This document shows positions 22,301-23,127 of a DNA stretch of 23,127 nt, piece after piece. How positions within the stretch are numbered: the stretch's first letter is position 1; each line of letters opens with the position of its first letter. Origin of the DNA: Hyphochytrium catenoides (lineage: Eukaryota > Sar > Hyphochytriomycetes > Hyphochytriales > Hyphochytriaceae); the NCBI GenBank assembly GCA_900088475.1, contig FLMG01003071.1, forward strand, positions 1-23,127, in the 5' to 3' direction. The notes below the pieces were generated by a model. That model made no database searches and was not told the DNA's origin. It worked only from the letters and a program-made list of their open reading frames with translations. A program made the position numbers and the translations under genes.

Positions 22301-23127
22301 CCAGTGCCAACGTCATGTCAAGTTGATTTTGTTTCCATTTGAATGGCTGTCGCAATAACCTCACAATCTACCTCTCTACCCCTGCAATCGCTCATTGGCT
22401 ATACTACTAATAACTTGCTCCTGTAGGGTATTCAGGTCTAGTATCTGCAGAGGCTCATTACTCTAGTCACGGTGTCCTTGAAGTCTGGACTGAAAGGAAC
22501 CAGGAAGGGGGAATAATCTGGGAGCAGCTGGCTCTCGAGCACGGTCTGGGTAGCGCAGAAGAAGACACACTTGGCTGTTGGAGGTTAGGTAAGTTGAACA
22601 GGAGTATTATCTGTCCAGTAACAGTGGCTAAGAGAGTCTTGCAGATGATGGAGAAGGTACCTCCTTATTGGATTCCTACTGGGGAATAGCCTCCGGATCT
22701 GTCATTGACTCTTCGTCAAATGGAAGTCTCGCTACGTGGCGGCAGGATAGATGCCCTAGTTTGGAAGAAGAGAGTCCTTGGGGGTTTAGAGCATTTTTTG
22801 TGCCTATCTTTCCCCCAGAAGCGGGACTACAGCCTGAGTTCAAGGCGGACTATGATATTTTTATGAAAGGCTATGTAACTGCCGGCAACAAATTGGAAAT
22901 GAAGCTGGTATGTAAAGTAAGAGATGAAATCATAGCACTGGGTATCTCGAATGGCCGCAGATGGGCTTTAATAGCAGGGATGACAAGAACAAGTATTAGC
23001 GAGAGGCCTAGGGCCAGGGTAGAAAGTGGCGGTGTCAATCACACAAGCTATAGGGCGAAGATGGGCGCAAAGCAGGCTGGGTGAAGAATGTGATCCATTG
23101 ACCTCACGTCATTATCCTCAGGCAAGC
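198..23127 (+). CDS. Giant multi-domain protein gene (HECTD4/ZZEF1/HERC-like architecture), about 90 exons, 3' end outside window
   Basis: One spliced gene accounts for essentially all coding signal on the + strand. I built the chain from GT...AG sites whose phases agree on both sides and which rejoin recognisable domains, for example 1645-1708, 6057-6144, 11352-11595, 13499-13579 and 19159-19222. The start ATG at 198 is preceded by an in-frame TGA at 186-188, so it is the natural initiator unless an upstream exon exists. Domains in order are: propeller-like region, helical solenoid, four clear CUB-like domains and one degenerate one, two MIB/HERC2 domains, three LamG-like regions, two SPRY domains and one SH3-like segment. 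No signal peptide or convincing transmembrane segment is seen in the exons, so a cytosolic giant scaffold is likely. Similar domain mixtures are known in very large E3 ubiquitin ligases (HECTD4, HERC) and in ZZEF1. A catalytic domain is not visible here, so ligase activity is inference. The chain is still open at 23127. Confidence 0.82.
1413..2598 (+). CDS. Exons 6-10: propeller-like region with SDGRYIY / GHIY blade motifs
   Basis: Proposed exons are 1413-1644, 1709-2024, 2086-2321, 2364-2485 and 2542-2598. The join 1644/1709 (phase 1) rebuilds ASDGRYIYFYDQGSIYK followed by VGSGLKGSILGHIY. That pattern, S-D-G-x-Y-[IL]-Y then K-[VI]-G-[ST]-G-x-x-G-[ST]-[IV]-x-G-H-[IV]-Y, is one I associate with the N-terminal region of HECTD4-like giant proteins. 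Exon 9 continues with LACVGERLYIMSSHLTEEKS, another strand pair; its frame was chosen because phase 1 at 2321/2364 demands it. Exon 8 carries a TDVTDIVREEWSRSSF helix-turn stretch. The 42-bp intron at 2322-2363 is among the shortest here. These look like beta-propeller blades or similar beta repeats. The assignment rests on local motifs only. Confidence 0.6.
2661..4387 (+). CDS. Exons 11-16: acidic linker and second set of propeller-like motifs
   Basis: Proposed exons are 2661-2781, 2968-3262, 3339-3390, 3480-3865, 4018-4146 and 4221-4387. The join 2781/2968 (phase 1) gives an acidic run (EDHDEDDEDENSFEEVEGF); the frame stays open to 2912, so an alternative donor such as 2830 is possible. Exon 14 contains a second S-D-G motif (LTSDGRRLYLIKEASGKARV). 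Exon 15 has WYTNGIYIGLVVED. Exon 16 gives SYDFAHNVIWCFDSRGWRLL then FRNSGLQLP, a typical closing strand of these blades. Joins 3262/3339 (phase 2), 3390/3480 (phase 0) and 4146/4221 (phase 2) agree. The stretch 3866-4017 is treated as an intron, but 3961-4007 could hold an extra small exon (VEYPEDAKTDFFMPA) that also fits phase 2 at its left side. Confidence 0.55.
4446..5812 (+). CDS. Exons 17-22: leucine-rich helical (armadillo-like) region
   Basis: Secure exons are 4622-4756, 4824-4980, 5059-5250, 5311-5425 and 5523-5812; the first piece (from 4446) is uncertain. Exon 4622-4756 reads HRLLLLTDALKFTVEKLEWQ, amphipathic helices. Exon 4824-4980 ends with GKMEEAGKRLLQAIVDVEG before a strong GTAAGA donor. 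Exon 5311-5425 gives YSKLLKQLVKLTTHL. Exon 5523-5812 gives VCEALIAFTGLSKDERKNFS and a long helical stretch with no ATG, which a simple ORF scan would miss. Phases agree at 4756/4824 (2), 4980/5059 (0), 5250/5311 (0) and 5425/5523 (1). For 4446-4536 the frame reading NGIGYIPSDIPESRSVGAVR fits phase 1 from 4387, but its donor (GTCCCT at about 4537) is weak. Helical solenoids like this commonly separate the binding modules in giant ligases. Confidence 0.55.
5888..6590 (+). CDS. CUB-like beta-sandwich domain 1 (exons 23-26)
   Basis: Exons are 5888-6056, 6145-6221, 6274-6356 and 6475-6590. After an N-terminal helix the domain opens with ESEHSYANNTSSREELLIR, then GAKKIIITFDPKSSTEKHYD, IVSFYK, MWGGESFSGTPSDNNWPG, DRCLVHFQTDSSGTDWGWKF and TAQADV. 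The same order is seen in three further copies: SxHPY, PGA plus a hydrophobic strand, F-D-x-x-[ST]-x-TE, C/Y-D-Y/I-V, Y-W/M-W-G, N-x-P-G, [VL]-H-F-x-[TS]-D-x-S-x-x-x-W-G. This matches the CUB-like modules of ZZEF1-type proteins. Joins are phase 1 at 6056/6145, phase 0 at 6221/6274 and phase 2 at 6356/6475, each restoring the domain exactly. The ligand is unknown. The domain is split by three introns. Confidence 0.75.
6684..8034 (+). CDS. Exons 27-34: helical solenoid region
   Basis: Proposed exons are 6684-6763, 6858-6967, 7030-7146, 7242-7278, 7326-7493, 7578-7669, 7722-7804 and 7891-8034. Clear coding stretches include WMIQLSKDLLTFACESIGQM, WNALEQVLKLLRSTSFS, RLLHTLCALSSDA, PKQVAMERILKDLLLSKQES, AVHAVAAAILYHNALMIDAM, EAWRAAQKMRRWFDEGDAIR and GASEEAIELLSAKVVERAQF. 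All are amphipathic helices typical of an alpha solenoid. Joins at 7493/7578 (phase 0), 7669/7722 (phase 2) and 7804/7891 (phase 1) are convincing; the last rebuilds MEEPELVPRPPVLRRQ. Phases also agree at 6763/6858, 6967/7030 and 7146/7242, but the reading between 7030 and 7325 is less certain because other frames are open too. Confidence 0.6.
8088..9369 (+). CDS. Exons 35-39: helical solenoid region, continued
   Basis: Proposed exons are 8088-8289, 8381-8600, 8700-8837, 8934-9036 and 9263-9369. Exon 35 carries a serine/arginine-rich loop (SGRTDSSRASSYAESNRWQS) before IGAAQKLKRFLDERRESS. Exon 36 is RNQGRQRSISELVVAFCQ then VKELEAVMDLRTKRANIRTK; I extend it to 8600 because the frame stays open and ends in GTGCGC, but an earlier phase-0 donor at 8523 is equally possible. 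Exon 37 holds LVLDVWISSLKSATVQGETT and HYLANLEACDE. Exon 38 holds EAREALIAAFGDVLEVVSSW. Exon 39 gives VLRALTVDYKPLDHHLLVSS. Phases agree at every join: 1, 2, 0, 0 and 1. The 226-bp intron at 9037-9262 might hide a further exon. The fold is an armadillo/HEAT-like solenoid by pattern. Confidence 0.65.
8609..8660 (+). repeat. Direct repeat of about 20 bp, period 32, in an intron
   Basis: TGTGCGCTGACATCAAAA starts at 8609 and again at 8641, 32 bp apart, with GCGC and poly-A flavoured ends. Both copies lie in the proposed intron before the exon starting at 8700. The simplest reading is a recent tandem duplication; copy number two is too low for a satellite. Confidence 0.8.
9425..10069 (+). CDS. 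Exons 40-43: end of solenoid, uncertain splicing
   Basis: Exon 9425-9551 is good: AAALSFFRFLFGRCVALMPS then SPLQDQLLNAVRSQL, joined in phase 0 to 9369. The next exon ends at 9725 before a strong GTGAGT donor; its best frame reads ILQAQIGNKEDVEDLYWKR, but this needs phase 0 while the GTACGT donor at 9552 is phase 1, so one of the two is misplaced. In that best frame the sequence is open all the way from about 9545 (LRDCFAQILQAQIGNKED), so the exon may start earlier than its last AG suggests. From 9828 (phase 2) a frame HLPKGWVACSFASRTSFEEP can follow. Exon 10007-10069 reads AFCTASWVSVSYKLAWSKIS and joins in phase 0 to 10117. Read 9552-10006 with caution. Confidence 0.4.
10117..10522 (+). CDS. 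MIB/HERC2 domain 1 (exons 44-46)
   Basis: Exons are 10117-10186, 10260-10380 and 10442 to 10518 or 10522. The join gives VNVGDKVRRGPGWQSKGEDD, then YGLVTEIHAVGKHTALEVEV, EWQRSKQRGTYL and RRDGRLMAP. This follows the MIB/HERC2 pattern: G-x-[KR]-V-x-R-G-P-x-W, a D-D-G turn, a G-x-V-x-x-I strand, a V-x-V-x-W strand, then a T-Y-R-like end and a G-rich tail. MIB/HERC2 domains occur in Mind bomb and HERC2 E3 ligases and bind substrate or partner proteins. The usual second tryptophan after P-x-W is a serine-lysine here, so this copy is slightly divergent. Phases agree (1 at 10186/10260, 2 at 10380/10442). The end is uncertain: GTGAGT at 10519 gives phase 1, while the next exon wants phase 2, which GTCTTC at 10523 would supply. 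Confidence 0.72.
10593..10919 (+). CDS. LamG/concanavalin A-like jelly-roll domain 1 (exon 47)
   Basis: A single exon of 327 bp starts after a pyrimidine-rich acceptor (CTTTTTCTTGCCGCAG) and ends at GTAAGG (10920). It reads WDYLSPSRTMEVIQCGRGG, then VLVQSMP, a charged loop, EARWFRLALTEAGTLTYTLQ, CTLSSETKFSGGCWAHCAVV, HDGAKVCLYINGKQEAEQDI. The sequence W-x-H-x-x-[VA]-x-x-D-G-x-x-x-x-L-Y-I-N-G-K is the core signature of LamG/pentraxin-type concanavalin A-like domains. Such domains bind peptides or sugars in extracellular proteins, but inside giant ligases they are probably protein-interaction modules. The exon is longer than most neighbours and contains six cysteines. It lies directly after MIB/HERC2 domain 1 and before CUB-like domain 2. 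Confidence 0.72.
11030..11825 (+). CDS. CUB-like beta-sandwich domain 2 (exons 48-50)
   Basis: Exons are 11030-11138, 11234-11351 and 11596-11825. The domain reads VLETPHPYHSDANVFETVVF, PGASAIIVTFDDR, CETESPLDYLKLYKDGSHKE, YWGEERYTGG, KFPG, then SATPLTIPADMFVFHFKSET and NGWGVKLTATPLY. It contains the full set of landmarks shared with the other CUB-like copies. Joins are phase 2 at 10919/11030, phase 0 at 11138/11234 and phase 1 at 11351/11596. Continuous translation from 11208 to 12083 gives a 291-codon open frame, but only its later part (from 11596) is the real domain frame; upstream of that the true exon uses another frame. After the domain comes an asparagine/serine/threonine-rich loop (TQAQNSTNSSPFY). 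The 72-bp intron at 11826-11897 is a multiple of three and stop-free. Confidence 0.78.
11898..13344 (+). CDS. Exons 51-55: armadillo-like helices with a small beta module
   Basis: Exons are 11898-12042, 12132-12381, 12537-12718, 12823-13001 and 13222-13344. Exon 52 is one of the clearest helical stretches of the window: EDVVISLLRLSSEDSVFCNV, QIIALRLLGRLIAALPSHL, then FGEDCEETFPQYTFRRIREL. Exon 53 gives DVKSLVDVKMKEAEQLW and CLEIVSALLVLLGGTFEG. Exon 54 is different: VQPGATAKYEYQVDKQKI, DDVTVLRIYNTPAGGLAAV, TTEREPEIVQIVSM, a small all-beta module like the G-x-x-V-x-V-x-x beta inserts of HECTD4-type proteins. Exon 55 returns to helix (QAALQHLLRLCAPAISSFLS). Phases agree at 11825/11898 (0), 12042/12132 (1), 12381/12537 (2), 12718/12823 (1) and 13001/13222 (0). 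The introns at 12382-12536 and 13002-13221 are longer than average and show no further exon that I can support. Confidence 0.68.
13420..13936 (+). CDS. CUB-like beta-sandwich domain 3 (exons 56-58)
   Basis: Exons are 13420-13498, 13580-13714 and 13800-13936. After a short charged helix (IKCREKEEIIE) the domain reads TQHPYQPNSDLSWTL, DFPGAEFVTLTFDSQSRTEH, NCDYVAVKKHATDG, FWGEEKYSGCDG, TENFPGFGGRLPLIVQE, FTVSFISDSSNQDWGIRIVA. All landmark residues are present, including H-P-Y, F-P-G-A, T-F-D, C-D-Y, F-W-G and the D-W-G near the end. Both internal joins are phase 1. Unlike copies 1 and 2, no intron lies between the F-D strand and the C-D-Y strand. The donor after Q-E is GTAAAG at 13937 (phase 0). 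Confidence 0.78.
14001..14295 (+). CDS. Exons 59-60: helical linker between CUB-like domains 3 and 4
   Basis: Exon 14001-14118 reads EVPPPFESLMLRVLQAQ then LLRSLYVITSCTVRQTV, a helix pair. Exon 14201-14295 reads EGIDWIQLVAPLSSLSDEAY and ends in IPEPTVE before the next CUB-like domain. The join 14118/14201 uses phase 1 with a GTTTCG donor at 14119; alternative donors GTACGC (14103) and GTAGGT (14115) are stronger by consensus but give phase 0, which breaks the next frame. The donor at 14296 (GTCCAT) gives a 61-bp intron and phase 0 to 14357. The domain is not named; it probably spaces the two beta sandwiches. Confidence 0.55.
14357..15182 (+). CDS. CUB-like beta-sandwich domain 4 (exons 61-63)
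   Basis: Exons are 14357-14471, 14550-14646 and 14926-15182. The domain reads FESAHPYENNMSEYTAVQF, PGARRLKVFFDDETKTE, GCDYLVFYKDSSCTGYWGSA, KYSGKEDGKNWPG, REPLLIPADHFVLHWFTDAS, TIDWGWRFFVEAEF. It is the most complete of the copies. Joins are phase 1 at 14471/14550 and phase 2 at 14646/14926. The genomic frame is open without interruption from 14357 to 15232 (291 codons) because both introns (78 and 279 bp) are multiples of three and stop-free. I still call them introns, because removing them restores the domain seen in copies 1-3. The tail (KLQERLLYAMELREEGPRK) is helical. Confidence 0.78.
14647..14925 (+). other. 279-bp stop-free intron, multiple of three, inside CUB-like domain 4
   Basis: The donor is GTACTC and the acceptor CACACAG; phase 2 on both sides. 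If retained, it would insert 93 residues between the N-W-P-G turn and the R-E-P-L-L-I-P strand, including a hydrophobic stretch (ILLLCICIFTFSVGIVALKY) that could look like a membrane helix. No matching insert is present in CUB-like copies 1-3, so splicing is the better reading. Automatic gene prediction could easily call this region as one long exon. Confidence 0.6.
15247..15769 (+). CDS. SH3-like beta segment (exons 64-66)
   Basis: Exons are 15247-15337, 15374-15486 and 15621-15769. Exon 64 is a helix (STISEPLGLYIPAASYVEKM). Exons 65-66 read EFLILVRRTGDRVTCPSGV, NVMESPSEASVQLASVPQ, GAILKTLQQQGSWVETTF, RRVLGWVSIRSPEGVALELI. The order [VN]-[VN]-x-E-x-P-S, P-x-G-A-I-L, G-x-W-V-x-x-x, G-W-V-S-I is the pattern of bacterial-type SH3 (SH3b-like) folds. 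Phases agree at 15182/15247 (1), 15337/15374 (2) and 15486/15621 (1). The intron at 15338-15373 is only 36 bp, below the usual size here, so its left border might be earlier. The frame of exon 65 stays open past the donor, to 15701. Confidence 0.6.
15854..16653 (+). CDS. Exons 67-69: linker and helical region
   Basis: Exons are 15854-15973, 16037-16163 and 16397-16653. Exon 67 is a disordered-looking linker (PPLRDSLPQATSESDEKAVT). Exon 68 gives a helix (RVESLIADTAHALSLLCARH) and ends in ISQLPQ. Exon 69 gives VEDFGGIERFYQYFLKVLEP, KMVTALARSKDKSFGWQLAA, AVALLEAELNPFSIRKVIK, strongly helical. Phases agree at 15769/15854 (0), 15973/16037 (0) and 16163/16397 (1). The frame after 16163 stays open to about 16282, so exon 68 may be longer; nothing in that extension (VVRINTSTSGSSTLINQ) is recognisable. 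Confidence 0.6.
16703..17285 (+). CDS. Exons 70-73: small beta segment, splicing unresolved
   Basis: Exon 70 (from 16703, phase 0) reads ICNNAGSRPRSPHLFPYAFL and EPSSYFFRSRRKTK, then meets an in-frame TAG at 16820-16822 with no GT donor before it. A GC donor at 16817 (GCTTAG) with acceptor at 16873 would keep phase 0 and give VDRPFLTFKGKFLHLPF, but its consensus is poor. The exon starting at 17009 or 17018 is clearer: NFTESKEDWTNIHFPDPASK, WSFNERGGLLVEGNVLELYW, NAEGRGGIV. It joins in phase 1 (intron 17170-17207, 38 bp) to 17208-17285, GSGMMIEVTGIFDQPLQD. The phase between 16925 and 17009/17018 does not agree, so at least one boundary in 16700-17018 is wrong. The pattern suggests beta strands but no named family. 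Confidence 0.4.
17286..17352 (+). other. GC-AG intron, 67 bp
   Basis: The exon ends AAAG and the intron begins GCGAGT, the classical GC variant of the GTGAGT donor; the acceptor is CGCCCGCCCAG. With this intron the phase is 1 on both sides and the protein runs LYKDKGGKDCGLFVACDLLR. No GT donor nearby gives the right phase: GTGAAT five bases later would be phase 2 and lead to a stop. Confidence 0.7.
17353..17848 (+). CDS. Exons 74-75: helical region before SPRY 1
   Basis: Exon 17353-17492 reads DCGLFVACDLLRILMSMENS, DILEYILSPEVLSCLYHVAL, ending at a GTAGGT donor. Exon 17612-17848 reads RVKVLDLLSQVVRHSSPLQN, then FQLKMESLSTKKSGYLQALM and DCVTMWRFHM. Both are helical, like the solenoid further left. 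The joins at 17492/17612 and 17848/17997 are phase 0. The stretch 17493-17611 is an ordinary intron; 17849-17996 is another (148 bp). Confidence 0.65.
17997..18434 (+). CDS. SPRY domain 1 (exon 76)
   Basis: The longest exon in the chain (438 bp) carries the whole domain. Motifs are PDIFLRIEREAESLVAIDIA, GGSVTVRSSTIIQEGSHIWA, IRVLKAGSTSLSIGIEG, YAYGGRDWPARVMEGDIITC, KLDLDVGYWAIWKNGAYIKS and FTPILILSDGDEIQ. The order G-x-H-x-W-x-[IV]-x-[VL], S-x-x-I-G-I, G-D-[IV]-[IV]-x-C-x-L-D-L-D, then W-x-x-N-G is the SPRY signature. SPRY domains are protein-interaction modules common in E3 ligases. The usual F-x-x-x-G strand is replaced by YWAIWKNG. The exon starts after TGTGTAG and ends in GTGAGC, phase 0 on both sides. 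Confidence 0.82.
18665..19158 (+). CDS. Exons 77-79: helical linker with degenerate CUB-like segment 5
   Basis: Exons are 18665-18730, 18800-18982 and 19046-19158. Exon 77 is short and polar (LEPSLSSLGFGSKEEPSELQ). Exon 78 reads LSQALHEHLDGDVPHALMQA, RFSAHLREKYTQMRQ, then SEHPYGPKPLQETITIDRA. Exon 79 gives VLMDKATRLVEGDVLRVISS. The S-E-H-P-Y opening followed by a hydrophobic strand with D-x-A-T-R matches the start of the CUB-like copies, but no C-D-Y, F-W-G or D-W-G parts follow; MIB/HERC2 domain 2 follows directly instead. It is therefore a truncated or heavily diverged copy. All three joins have consistent phases (0, 0, and 2 into 19223). The intron at 18435-18664 is 230 bp; nothing convincing lies in it. 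Confidence 0.6.
19223..19636 (+). CDS. MIB/HERC2 domain 2 (exons 80-82)
   Basis: Exons are 19223-19301, 19382-19462 and 19520-19636. The joined protein reads SLNAGDLVVRGSSWQYGDE, DGGVGSLGEVTAIAEMEQGS, VICVKWQ, ETLARYQREELNLFRSG. This is a near-complete MIB/HERC2 domain: G-D-x-V-V-R-G-x-x-W-x-[YW]-G-D-[EQ]-D-G-G-x-G-x-x-G-x-V, then V-x-V-x-W and a final R-Y-x-x-x-x-[YL]-x-L. It is the better of the two copies. The acceptor at 19222 was chosen over 19257 because phase 2 from 19158 then reads through into the domain. All internal joins are phase 0. The neighbours are a CUB-like remnant on the left and LamG-like domain 2 on the right, mirroring the MIB/HERC2-LamG order at 10117-10919. Confidence 0.8.
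19810..20685 (+). CDS. LamG/concanavalin A-like domain 2 (exons 83-85)
   Basis: Exons are 19810-19987, 20155-20340 and 20567-20685. The domain reads CRQLLLSGGAYLSFKVETCF, SCSIMLWVLMSEPESDRSPI, LTWPKADG, PAAVAFWVERNGQVHVEFRG, FRRWTHLTTTFDGKSLLLNI, NGVQR, then VIQVGKTVYLGYDGFEAATG and SFLDLKIFRSAKLDKG. The signatures R-R-W-T-H-[LV]-T-x-T-F-D-G-x-x-[LV]-x-L-x-[IV]-N-G and G-x-L-D-[LI]-K-I-F-R-S are characteristic of LamG-type jelly rolls. Phase 1 at 19987/20155 and at 20340/20567 fits. The third exon could instead start at 20423, which is in the same frame and open throughout. It directly follows MIB/HERC2 domain 2. Confidence 0.75.
20781..22061 (+). CDS. SPRY domain 2 (exons 86-90)
   Basis: Exons are 20781-20922, 21137-21343, 21425-21553, 21796-21852 and 21942-22061. 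The core reads CNKRYFEVTLVTAGEVIVGW, HMLVGTDEQSFGFDCFSQEL, GIVLGCLADLNAG, GTISYSLNGQNLGVAFYL, then GLSLSPQGAQSVILNFGNTP. This is the ryanodine-receptor-type SPRY signature: [KR]-W/R-Y-[FY]-E-V, V-G-W, G-x-D-x-x-S-[FW]-x-[FY]-D, a G-D-V-x-G-C-like turn, I-x-[FY]-x-L-N-G, and a closing S-x-S-x-x-Q-x-x-x-x-N-F-G. Joins are phase 1 at 20922/21137 and 21343/21425. The exon 21796-21852 can be read in two frames: phase 1 (HNLRGVHATSTIDKRR) fits both neighbours, while phase 0 (TTFVVFTQPPQLTNEDLE) looks more protein-like but does not fit. The long stretch 21554-21795 shows no other exon I can support. Confidence 0.75.
22062..22426 (+). other. 365-bp intron, longest in the window
   Basis: The donor is GTTAGA and the acceptor CTCCTGTAG, phase 1 on both sides. 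No exon, RNA gene or long open frame is supportable inside it. It contains a 12-bp direct repeat (ATACTCGTGCTG at 22079-22090 and 22127-22138). A branch-like TACTACTAATAAC lies near the 3' end (about 22402-22414), at a good distance for branching. Confidence 0.6.
22427..23127 (+). CDS. Exons 91-92: LamG-like region 3 start and further beta segment, open at right edge
   Basis: Exons are 22427-22588 and 22645-22907. They read AHYSSHGVLEVWTERNQEGG, IIWEQLALEHGLG, CWRLDDGEGTSLLDSYWG, SGSVIDSSSNGSLATWRQ, SPWGFRAFFVPIFPPEAG and DIFMKGYVTAGNKLEMKL. C-W-R-L-D-[DE]-G-E-G-T plus a D-S-S-x-x-G loop is the usual start of a LamG-like jelly roll. P-W-G-F-R-A-F-F-V-P resembles the last strand of the CUB-like copies, so a sixth, truncated CUB-like part may follow. 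Joins are phase 1. The donor after KL is GTATGT (22908), with GTAAGA at 22917 as an alternative. An acceptor-like TTATCCTCAG ends at 23121, so the next exon may begin at 23122. The gene continues past the window. Confidence 0.6.

Noticed and set aside
1-23127. Bacterial or phage operon reading of the many short frames
   Set aside because: Frames are short, mostly without ATG or Shine-Dalgarno sites, and join only through GT-AG removal into eukaryotic domains (SPRY, MIB/HERC2, LamG).

Overview
The window looks like the 5' part of one very large, intron-dense eukaryotic gene on the + strand. A plausible start codon lies at 198. No stop ends the exon chain before the right edge (23127), so the gene runs out of the window. 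I see no second gene, no RNA gene, no mobile element and no CRISPR array. Long open frames on the minus strand are shadows. The chain has about 90 short exons (37 to 438 bp) separated by introns of about 38 to 365 bp, mostly GT-AG, with one good GC-AG candidate. Coding content is roughly 4,000 codons. Exons were joined by hand from splice motifs, phase agreement and continuity of protein domains. Most joins are phase-consistent; the uncertain ones are named in the entries.

Organism: a protist-like genome, with no operons, no ribosome-binding sites, moderate GC (near 48% by eye) and short introns with pyrimidine-rich 3' ends. The architecture (beta-propeller-like N-terminus, helical solenoid, repeated CUB-like, LamG-like, SPRY and MIB/HERC2 domains) recalls giant HECTD4/ZZEF1/HERC-type proteins of unicellular eukaryotes. 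I cannot name the lineage.

Layout: 198-1338, helical N-terminus; 1413-4387, region with 'SDGR-x-[IL]-Y' blade motifs (propeller-like); 4446-5812, helical; 5888-6590, CUB-like 1; 6684-10069, long helical solenoid; 10117-10522, MIB/HERC2 domain 1; 10593-10919, LamG-like 1; 11030-11825, CUB-like 2; 11898-13344, helical/ARM-like; 13420-13936, CUB-like 3; 14001-14295, linker; 14357-15182, CUB-like 4; 15247-15769, SH3-like; 15854-17848, helical plus a small beta segment; 17997-18434, SPRY 1; 18665-19158, helical linker plus a degenerate CUB-like segment; 19223-19636, MIB/HERC2 domain 2; 19810-20685, LamG-like 2; 20781-22061, SPRY 2; 22427 to the edge, LamG-like 3 start and a further beta segment.

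The product is probably a cytosolic giant scaffold, likely a ubiquitin-ligase-type protein, in which the beta-sandwich and MIB/HERC2 modules bind partners. No catalytic HECT, RING or ZZ module lies within this window; if there is one it must be further downstream. Function is therefore inferred from architecture only.
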